From positions 1-6,227 of the forward strand of contig JAOTUP010000132.1 of the NCBI GenBank assembly GCA_029863825.1: a stretch of DNA of 6,227 nt, written 5' to 3'. The notes under the pieces were generated by a model, which had not been told where the DNA came from, ran no database searches, and saw nothing but the letters and a program-made list of their open reading frames with translations. The position numbers were made by a program, and so were the translations under genes. Positions 1 to 5,218 of the stretch are shown here, piece after piece (the stretch's first letter is position 1; each line of letters opens with the position of its first letter). This stretch comes from Acidobacteriota bacterium. GTDB lineage: Bacteria > Acidobacteriota > Thermoanaerobaculia > Multivoradales > JAHEKO01.

Positions 1-306
1 CTTGAACGAGAGAGCCGCATTGGACTGGTTGTAGTGGGCGCGCACGAATCCCGGGTCCTCGGCAATTGCGGCCTGAAACTTCTGCCGCGCCTCGACATTG
101 CGGCCGACGTCGAGCAGATACTCGCCCTCGGCATGGAGGGCGCGGGCGGTCTCCGAAGCGGTCGTGACCGGGATCTCCTCGACGACGACTTCGGCAACCT
201 CTGTGGGCGGTGCCTCCTGCGGCGCGCAGCCAAGCACGCCAGTCAGCAGGAGCGGAGTCATCAGCACTATGCAGGCTGATCTCCAACGTAAGTGAAAAGT
301 AGGCAT
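1..306 (-). CDS. TPR-repeat lipoprotein, N-terminal part (3' end off window)
   Basis: The first 102 residues of a protein read on the minus strand, open to the left edge. A basic N-terminus (HLRWRS) is followed by a hydrophobic stretch (about residues 11-26) and a lipobox-like VLGC with Cys27, so the protein is probably a lipoprotein anchored in the outer or inner membrane. Residues 28-50 are a Pro/Glu/Val-rich linker. Residues 53-86 (from ARALHAEGEYLLDVGRN to AIAEDPGF) have the Trp/Leu/Gly/Ala/Pro spacing of a TPR, and a second repeat begins at VRAHYNQSNAAL. TPRs normally serve as protein-protein scaffolds, and no enzymatic function is implied. The ATG at 306 was chosen because a near-perfect Shine-Dalgarno lies just upstream and the signal sequence begins there. 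The gene is transcribed divergently from the Nramp-like gene. The lipobox has Leu at -2, which is permitted but less common. Confidence 0.8.
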   Translation of the reverse strand, partial: MPTFHLRWRSACIVLMTPLLLTGVLGCAPQEAPPTEVAEVVVEEIPVTTASETARALHAEGEYLLDVGRNVEARQKFQAAIAEDPGFVRAHYNQSNAALSFK

Positions 307-310
307 TGAT

Positions 311-320
311 TCTCCTCCTT
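311..320 (-). promoter_or_regulatory. Shine-Dalgarno of the TPR lipoprotein gene
   Basis: On the minus strand the sequence reads AAGGAGGAGA, ending four bases before the ATG at 306; the AGGAGG core is about 7 bases from the start. It is one of the two strong ribosome binding sites in the window and fixes the start of the lipoprotein gene. Confidence 0.75.
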
Positions 321-463
321 CTTGCAAGCGGCGCAACGGGTGCCCCGCGGGTTCCATCGAGCGCAAACGTGAAGGGGAATATTAACACTATGAGAATTCC
401 TTGCAGGGAACTTCGGTCTTTGTGTGCCGTTCGTATCATCTGCGGTCACCGGAAGCGCCACGA

Positions 464-482
464 GATCTCGCGTCGCGAGGTC
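464..482. repeat. Imperfect 19-bp inverted repeat upstream of the Nramp-like gene
   Basis: GATCTCGCG-T-CGCGAGGTC has two 9-base arms around a single central base. The inner six pairs (467-472 with 474-479) are perfect, and the only mismatch in the arms is T466 opposite G480. It overlaps a second perfect palindrome, CGAGATCTCG, at 461-470. It ends 43 bases before the ATG at 526, where a repressor site is plausible. It does not match the DtxR/MntR or Fur boxes I know. GC-rich DNA produces such dyads by chance, so an operator role is only a possibility. Confidence 0.3.
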
Positions 483-525
483 CAGTCACGCCTTCCCATT
501 CCGCGGTATCCTGTGACCCTCCAAC

Positions 526-1848
526 ATGAAGCGCGTCGTTGCGGTCCTCGTCTGGTCGGTCATCAGTGCCGCCTTCATCGGTCCCGGGACCGTCACCGCT
601 GCGGCGTCGGCCGGAGCCGGCTTCGGCTATGCATTGCTCTGGGCCATCGTGTTCTCGACCCTTGCCTGCCTGGTACTCCAGGAGGCGAGTGCGCGGTTGA
701 CAGTGGTCTCCGGGAGGAACCTGGGCGAGGCGTTGAAGGAACGGTTTCCGCGTGGTTTCGCCCGTGTCGTCACACTTGTCCTGGTGCTGGGTGCGATCGT
801 CCTGGGCTGTGCCGCGTACGAGGCCGGCAATATCTTGGGTGGTGTGGCCGGAGCAGCGCTGGCGTTGCCCTTTTCACCTTCCGGTCTGACAGTGGCTGTC
901 GTTGTCTCCGCCGCGCTTCTTCTCTGGTTCAACTCGCCGCGGCGTGTCGCACTGTTTCTGAGTGTTCTCGTCGCGACGATGGGAGTGGCGTTCCTGTGGA
1001 CGGCGATTCGGCTGCGACCGTCCGCGGAGGCTTTATTGCTCGCGAGCTTGCGGCCGTCGCTGCCGGAGGGATCGGCCCTTCTGGCCGTGTCCCTCGTCGG
1101 GACGACCGTGGTTCCGTACAACCTCTTTCTCGGTTCGAGCCTGGCACGCGGCCAGAGCGTGGGCGAGTTGCGGTTCGGTTTGACGGTGGCGGTTCTCCTC
1201 GGCGGCTTGATCTCGATGGGTGTGTTGGTCGTGGGAGCTGCAACGGAGCCGCCGTTGGAGTTTTCTCGGCTCTCTGGAGTTCTCGTGGATCGCCTGGGTG
1301 GTTGGGCGCGCCTCCTGTTCGCTCTCGGATTGCTCGCGGCAGGTCTTTCCTCGGCTGTCACGGCGCCGCTGGCAGCTGCATTGACGGCGCGCGGAACGCT
1401 TTCATCCGGTTCTGCGGATTCGCGGAATCGGCCGGCGTCAGGGCGGTCGGACTGGGGAGACCGGTCGTGGCGCTTTCGCCTGGTCTGGGGTGGTGTACTG
1501 GCGGTCGGACTCCTCTTCGGCCTCTCAGACGTGAAACCGATCCCGATCATCATCCTGGCGCAGGCGCTGAACGGCGCGCTGCTGCCGATGGTTGCGGTCT
1601 TCTTGTTCGTGGCGGTGAACGATCGGCGCTTGATGGGGACGCAAGTCAATCATTCTCTCTCCAACGTTCTGATGGGCTCCATTACTCTGGTCACCGTGTT
1701 TCTCGGTCTGGTCAACCTCGCCGGAGCCTTTGCTCGGCTAACAGGAGACCCGGCGCCCGGTCACGGGGCGCTCCTGCTGTTGACGGCCGCCGTGGGTGCG
1801 CTGGCGGCGTATCCAGTATGGAAGACTCTGAAAAGGCGAAGCGGATAA
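526..1848 (+). CDS. Nramp (SLC11)-like membrane transporter with divergent metal site
   Basis: A 440-aa integral inner-membrane protein with about 12 hydrophobic segments (roughly 3-30, 35-58, 80-105, 118-136, 142-162, 183-205, 216-240, 260-288, 315-333, 337-363, 380-402, 410-432). Length and layout match Nramp transporters, which normally import Mn2+ or Fe2+ with protons. Family features include LQEASARLTVVSG at the end of TM2 (51-63), and the unwound helices TM1 (IGPGT, 18-22) and TM6 (VVPYNLFLGSS, 195-205). Classical Nramps have Asp-Pro-Gly-Asn in TM1 and Met-Pro-His in TM6. Here these are Gly-Pro-Gly-Thr and Val-Pro-Tyr, so all three side-chain metal ligands are missing and the substrate cannot be assumed; for this reason I do not use the name mntH. 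The TM8-TM9 loop (about 289-316) is unusually Ser/Arg/Asp-rich. An in-frame TGA at 514 makes the ATG at 526 the first possible start, although it has no Shine-Dalgarno. Confidence 0.85.
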   Translation: MKRVVAVLVWSVISAAFIGPGTVTAAASAGAGFGYALLWAIVFSTLACLVLQEASARLTVVSGRNLGEALKERFPRGFARVVTLVLVLGAIVLGCAAYEAGNILGGVAGAALALPFSPSGLTVAVVVSAALLLWFNSPRRVALFLSVLVATMGVAFLWTAIRLRPSAEALLLASLRPSLPEGSALLAVSLVGTTVVPYNLFLGSSLARGQSVGELRFGLTVAVLLGGLISMGVLVVGAATEPPLEFSRLSGVLVDRLGGWARLLFALGLLAAGLSSAVTAPLAAALTARGTLSSGSADSRNRPASGRSDWGDRSWRFRLVWGGVLAVGLLFGLSDVKPIPIIILAQALNGALLPMVAVFLFVAVNDRRLMGTQVNHSLSNVLMGSITLVTVFLGLVNLAGAFARLTGDPAPGHGALLLLTAAVGALAAYPVWKTLKRRSG

Positions 1849-1876
1849 GTCGTCAACCCGTGATGGCGCGTATGAG

Positions 1877-1882
1877 AGGAGG
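1877..1882 (+). promoter_or_regulatory. Strong Shine-Dalgarno serving the mini-ORF at 1892
   Basis: AGGAGG lies 9 bases before the ATG at 1892 and 26 bases before the ATG at 1909. The spacing suits 1892, not 1909, so ribosomes loaded here would first translate the five-codon mini-ORF. Confidence 0.55.
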
Positions 1883-1891
1883 CGAGAGAAG

Positions 1892-1909
1892 ATGATGGGC
1901 GAAGTGTGA
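1892..1909 (+). CDS. Five-codon mini-ORF (MMGEV) overlapping the next start codon
   Basis: ATG ATG GGC GAA GTG TGA follows an optimally placed Shine-Dalgarno. Its stop codon shares one base with the ATG at 1909 (TGATG), the classic geometry for termination-reinitiation. It could be a leader that delivers ribosomes to the membrane-protein gene at 1909, which has no ribosome binding site of its own at normal distance. The peptide is too short to have a predictable function. It could also be an accident of upstream mutation: a small deletion between the Shine-Dalgarno and 1909 would look similar. Confidence 0.35.
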   Translation: MMGEV

Positions 1910-2377
1910 TGAGTAGGGCAGCATTTAGCGTCCGGGTGTTCTCGTACTATCTGGTCGCCCTGGGAGCGGTCCTGATTCTGGTGCCGAACACTCGAGCTGT
2001 TCGCCCTGCCCCCGGTTGAGGATGTGTGGATTCGGGTCGTGGAAATGCTGGTGGTGATCCTCGCATACTACTATTGGCAGGCATCGCGTCACGAGTTGAA
2101 GGCGTTTTTTGGCGCTTCGGTGTACGGACGGTGCGCGGTCCTCGTCGGCTTCATCGCGTTTGTGGTGACCGGGCTCGCACCTCCGATTCTGGTTTTGTTT
2201 GGTGCGATCGATGCCGCCGCCGCCGGCTGGACCGCTGCGAGCTTGCGGGCGGACTCGCACGGCCGACGAGTGAGTGTTATGAAAATCGGATTCTCAGACG
2301 AGGGAGAGGAGAGCCGCCGACTGTTCGCCATCAGCCACCAAATAGCCGCGGCTTTGTCGGCCGGGAACCGCTCGTGA
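1909..2377 (+). pseudogene. Small four-TM membrane protein, split by a frameshift near 1990
   Basis: Two frames together make one protein of about 155 aa. The first frame (ATG 1909 to TGA 2017-2019, 36 aa) begins MSRAAFSVRVFSYYLVAL and is homologous-looking through LILVPN. The next frame, open from 1976, continues LELFALPPVEDVWIRVVEML and runs to the TGA at 2375-2377. The join needs one base skipped (or two missing) around 1987-1993. The pattern 'VPN, a short Leu-rich stretch, PP, VWIRVV' recalls small bacterial membrane proteins of unknown function with four TM helices. Here the helices are roughly VFSYYLVALGAVLILV, VEMLVVILAYYYW, CAVLVGFIAFVVTGLA and PPILVLFGAIDAAAAGW. The last 35 or so residues (from SHGRRVSV to SAGNRS) are a charged, soluble-looking tail. 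The break may be a real pseudogene, a sequencing error or, less likely, programmed frameshifting. The reading frame after the break is well kept and ends exactly at the coupled start of the next gene, which argues for a recent break or an error. Confidence 0.6.
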
Positions 2378-2754
2378 AGCTCCTGCTCGCCGTTCTCGCG
2401 GTCGTCGAACGGTTCCTGGAGCGGCGCCGCACGGCAGGCTCGCGTCGCACCGCAGCCCACCGGCAGGCTGTGGTCAGTCTTCTCGCTGCCGTCGTCGAAA
2501 CCGAGCAGTACGCATCAGAGAGAAAGGAGGGCGGACGCCGGGATCGTCGGCGAGAGGCCGAACTGGCCAAGCTCTGGGCCACGGCGGCGGTGGACGTCCG
2601 GTCGGTCGATCGACGGCTGTCGCGAATCGCGCTGGTCAAATCGTTCTCCTGGGCGAACCCGGAGCTGCTGACGAACGAAAACTACAAGGACGTGCCAACC
2701 CAGCTCGATCTGATTCGCAACCAGTGCGAGTGGCTGCTCGAGAACTGGGAGTAG
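2374..2754 (+). CDS. Hypothetical protein, 126 aa, translationally coupled
   Basis: Starts at a GTG whose last bases form the upstream stop (GTGA, 2374-2377), a four-base overlap typical of translational coupling; there is no good Shine-Dalgarno. I do not recognise a named family. The N-terminus (LLLAVLAVVERFL) is a short hydrophobic or amphipathic helix, followed by an Arg-rich stretch (13-30). The body is predicted helical. Its pattern resembles conserved uncharacterised proteins: a Thr-Glu-x-Tyr motif at 43-46 (TEQY), Arg/Lys-rich residues 50-60, EAELAKLWATAAVDVR at 61-76, a WANPELLT segment at 93-100, and LDLIRNQCEWLL at 111-122. No catalytic motif or cysteine pair is visible. It is 31 bases from the acyl-CoA enzyme gene and most likely in the same transcript. 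The reading frame also stays open upstream to at least 2026, but that extension is antithetical to the well-formed membrane protein in the other frame. Confidence 0.65.
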   Translation: MKLLLAVLAVVERFLERRRTAGSRRTAAHRQAVVSLLAAVVETEQYASERKEGGRRDRRREAELAKLWATAAVDVRSVDRRLSRIALVKSFSWANPELLTNENYKDVPTQLDLIRNQCEWLLENWE

Positions 2755-2785
2755 GTCGGCACATCCGCAAGAGGTTCTGGAGCCA

Positions 2786-5122
2786 ATGCCGATCGAAGAT
2801 CTCGATGAGCTGACGCGTGACCGTCCGTTGCTTCCGTTCCTGCCGTTGATCTACGTGGCGTGGGCGGACGGCGAGGTGTCGCCGATCGAGCTGCGCGAGA
2901 TCTCTTCCCAGGTTGCGGCCATAGGTGGTCTAGGAGATGACTGTCTGACGCGCCTTCAGGCGTGGCTGGACCCCGCCAACCCACCGACCGCAAGGCAGCT
3001 GCAGGCCATGTTGAAGACGATTCGACGCGCCGCCTCTGAGCTGCCTCCGGGCACGCGAAGCTCGCTCGCCGAACTGGGTCGGGGGATTGCCGATCTCCAA
3101 GCCCCGGATTCCGGCGTCCACACTCCGGCCGTCGACGAAGCCCTGGCGCACATCGAGAGTGCGCTCGGAATCATCGGCTCGGAGGTCTCGCGCGAGCTGC
3201 TGACGGTGCGGCGGCCCGTTCACACGCCAGCCCCCGTGGAGCGTCTCTTCGATGCGCGAGCGATGCAGGAGCTGCTCGACAGCCCGTATGGCGACGTGCG
3301 GGATCGAGTCCGTCGGCTGTTGAGTCAACCCCGGTTCGCCTATCAAACGGAGCTCGACCGATCCGCCTATCGGGAGCTGGTTCTCGAATGGTGCCGTGAA
3401 CTGGGCGCCGAAGGGTTCGGCTCCCTGGGCTTCTCGCCCGCCTACGGCGGCGGACGCGACACGGGAGAGTTCGTGGCTGTCTTCGAGACCATTGCGTTCC
3501 ACGACATGAGCCTGCTGGTGAAGTTCGGTGTTCAGTTCGGCCTCTTCGGCGGCAGCATCTTCCAGCTTGGCACCGAGCGGCACCATCACGCCTACCTCGA
3601 ACAGATTGGGAGTGTGACCCTGCCGGGGTGCTTCGCGATGTCGGAGACCGGGCACGGCTCGAACGTCCAGGATCTCGGCACCATCGCCAGGTTCGACCCG
3701 GAGACTGACGAGTTCGTTATCCACACGCCGGCAGAGCAAGACAGGAAGGACTGGATCGGCAATGCGGCTCTACATGGACGTCTGGCGACAGTTTTCGCGC
3801 AGCTCGAGATCGGCGAAGAGCGTCACGGCGTGCACGCGTTTCTGGTGCCGCTCCGGTCGCCGGATGGGACGCCGATGCCGGGTGTGGCGATCGGAGACTG
3901 CGGTCACAAGGAAGGTCTGAACGGCGTCGACAACGGGCGCATCGCCTTCGACATGGTGCGAATTCCGCGCGACAACCTGCTGGATCGGTTCGCCCAGGTG
4001 GATTCGGACGGCGCCTATCAGAGCGCTATCGCCAGCCCGACCAGGCGCTTTTTTACCATGCTGGGCACGCTGGTCGGCGGCCGTATCAGTGTCGCTGGAG
4101 CCGCCCTGAGTGCCGCCAAGACGGCGCTCACGATCGCCGTGCGCTACGGTGCCGAGCGACGCCAATTCGGACCGGCCGGCGAGTCCGAAGTTGCGCTTCT
4201 CGACTACCGCTCGCACCAGCGCCGGCTGATGCCGCCGCTGGCCGCTTGCTACGCCATCGATTTCGCGCACAAGAACCTGGTGCGGCGCTACATCGAGCGG
4301 AAAGAAGACGACGCCCGCGAAGTCGAGGCGCTGGCGGCGGGCATCAAGGCGTATTCGACCTGGCAAACTATGGCGACCTTGCAGGAATGCAGAGAGGCGT
4401 GTGGAGGACAGGGGTACTTGACTGTCAACCGGATCGCGGTACTGCGCGATGACACCGATGTGTTCACTACCTTCGAGGGGGACAACACGGTTCTCATGCA
4501 GCTGGTCGCCAAGGCAAGGCTGACGGAGTACCGGCACCAGTTCGCCGACTTGCGCTTTTCTGGTCTGGTCAAACACATTGCCGGCCGCGCCGCGACCGCG
4601 GTCACGGTGCTCAATCCCCTGGTGACGAGAATGACCGACGAGGGACATCTGCTCGACCCCGAGTTCCAACTCGGCGCATTTCGCTACCGCGAGGAGCGGC
4701 TGCTCACATCGGTCGCGCGGCGTCTCAAGTCGCGACTGGATTCAGGGATGGACTCGTTCCAGGCTCTGAACGACTGTCAAATCCACGTGCTGCGCATGGC
4801 TGAAGCCTACATCGAGCGCGTGGTCGTCGAGCAGGCGCTCGCTGCAGTGGAGCGGCAAGCAGCGAGCGAGTTGGGGCCGATCCTGCGGCAGGTGATTGGT
4901 CTCTTCGTTCTCTGGCGGCTCGAGAAGTCGGCGGTGTGGTTCCTCGCCAATGGCTATTTCGAAGGCGTCAAGGCGAAGGCGATTCGCGACCAGGTCACCC
5001 GGCTGTGCAGCGACGTGCGGCGGAGCGCATTGCCGCTGGTCGAGAGCTTCGGTATCCCCGACGAGATCCTCGCCGCGCCGATCGCCGGGTCCGCGGAGTC
5101 GCCGGAGGCAGGCCGTACCTAA
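2786..5122 (+). CDS. Acyl-CoA oxidase/dehydrogenase-like flavoprotein with TerB-like N-terminal domain
   Basis: A 778-aa protein expected in the cytoplasm. Residues 1-105 look like a TerB-type helical domain (LPLIYVAWADGEVSPIELREI, with the Ala-Asp-Gly-Glu turn at 27-30). Residues 110-150 are a linker. Residues 150-765 follow the acyl-CoA oxidase plan: an N-terminal helical domain; the flavin-contacting GCFAMSETGHGSNV at 281-294; the beta domain with DWIGNAALHG (322-331), HAFLVPLR (350-357) and GHKEGLNGVDNGRIAFD (373-389); RRQFG (458-462); CGGQGYL (539-545); and TTFEGDN, where Glu564 aligns with the catalytic base of peroxisomal acyl-CoA oxidases. The C-terminus ends with FGIPDEILAAPIA, also oxidase-like. 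The enzyme should make trans-2-enoyl-CoA from acyl-CoA, reoxidising FAD with oxygen (giving H2O2) or through an electron-transfer flavoprotein; sequence alone does not decide which. No other beta-oxidation gene is present. The ATG at 2786 has only a weak site upstream (GAGG at 2771-2774). Confidence 0.88.
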   Translation: MPIEDLDELTRDRPLLPFLPLIYVAWADGEVSPIELREISSQVAAIGGLGDDCLTRLQAWLDPANPPTARQLQAMLKTIRRAASELPPGTRSSLAELGRGIADLQAPDSGVHTPAVDEALAHIESALGIIGSEVSRELLTVRRPVHTPAPVERLFDARAMQELLDSPYGDVRDRVRRLLSQPRFAYQTELDRSAYRELVLEWCRELGAEGFGSLGFSPAYGGGRDTGEFVAVFETIAFHDMSLLVKFGVQFGLFGGSIFQLGTERHHHAYLEQIGSVTLPGCFAMSETGHGSNVQDLGTIARFDPETDEFVIHTPAEQDRKDWIGNAALHGRLATVFAQLEIGEERHGVHAFLVPLRSPDGTPMPGVAIGDCGHKEGLNGVDNGRIAFDMVRIPRDNLLDRFAQVDSDGAYQSAIASPTRRFFTMLGTLVGGRISVAGAALSAAKTALTIAVRYGAERRQFGPAGESEVALLDYRSHQRRLMPPLAACYAIDFAHKNLVRRYIERKEDDAREVEALAAGIKAYSTWQTMATLQECREACGGQGYLTVNRIAVLRDDTDVFTTFEGDNTVLMQLVAKARLTEYRHQFADLRFSGLVKHIAGRAATAVTVLNPLVTRMTDEGHLLDPEFQLGAFRYREERLLTSVARRLKSRLDSGMDSFQALNDCQIHVLRMAEAYIERVVVEQALAAVERQAASELGPILRQVIGLFVLWRLEKSAVWFLANGYFEGVKAKAIRDQVTRLCSDVRRSALPLVESFGIPDEILAAPIAGSAESPEAGRT

Positions 5123-5127
5123 AGCAC

Positions 5128-5165
5128 GTCGGGGTCTCCTGCTCGTGTCGACAGGAGACCCCGGC
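5128..5165. terminator. GC-rich hairpin between convergent genes
   Basis: GGGGTCTCCTG (5131-5141) and CAGGAGACCCC (5152-5162) form a perfect 11-bp stem around a 10-base loop. Three more pairs at the base, one of them G-U, extend it to 5128-5165. It lies 5 bases after the stop of the acyl-CoA enzyme gene and 53 bases past the stop of the convergent GIN-domain gene, so it could end both transcripts. Neither side has a proper U-tract: on the plus strand the hairpin is followed by TCGTGGCC, and on the minus strand only a short TTT follows. It may therefore protect the 3' end or need Rho instead of acting as a classical intrinsic terminator. Confidence 0.65.
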
Positions 5166-5218
5166 TCGTGGCCGTGTTGCGTGCTGAATGGTCAATGGCC
5201 TGCAGCTTTGCGATTGGC

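Larger units (their letters stand above)
307..525. promoter_or_regulatory. Divergent intergenic region, presumed promoters for both flanking genes
   Basis: This 219-bp gap lies between two divergent genes and must hold promoters for both. The stretch 376-400 is the most AT-rich part (it contains AATATTAACA). No convincing sigma-70 pair is visible. On the plus strand, TATCAT at 434-439 with TTCGGT 16 bases upstream is a weak candidate. On the minus strand, TAATAT (384 to 379) lacks a good -35. No Shine-Dalgarno precedes the Nramp-like ATG at 526. The dyad at 464-482 is listed separately. I see no riboswitch-like structure, although a manganese or magnesium riboswitch would be the obvious thing to look for ahead of a metal transporter. 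Confidence 0.4.

Noticed and set aside
397..410. Short TTCC...GGAA inverted repeat as a metal-regulator box
   Set aside because: Only four-base arms, no match to MntR, DtxR or Fur consensus, and easily due to chance.
627..1649. Minus-strand reading frame of 340 codons
   Set aside because: Antisense shadow of the Nramp-like gene; the composition is Arg/Thr/Pro-rich, typical of the reverse strand of GC-rich coding DNA, and no domain is visible.
306..1895. Long plus-strand reading frame of 529 codons overlapping the Nramp-like gene
   Set aside because: It is Arg/Gly/Cys-rich with no recognisable domain and shadows the Nramp-like gene, which has clear transmembrane helices and family motifs in another frame.
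2009..2013. C5 run as the site of the frameshift
   Set aside because: The second frame already gives family-like residues (LELFALPP) from 1991, so the break must lie upstream of the run.
2026..2373. Upstream extension of the 126-aa hypothetical protein in the same frame
   Set aside because: The extension is Arg-rich and low in hydrophobic pattern, while the other frame encodes clear membrane helices; the coupled GTG at 2374 is the better start.
2930..3739. Minus-strand reading frame of 269 codons
   Set aside because: Antisense to the acyl-CoA oxidase-like gene, whose family motifs are unambiguous on the plus strand.
3770..4669. Minus-strand reading frame of 299 codons
   Set aside because: Antisense shadow of the catalytic part of the acyl-CoA enzyme; no signal of its own.
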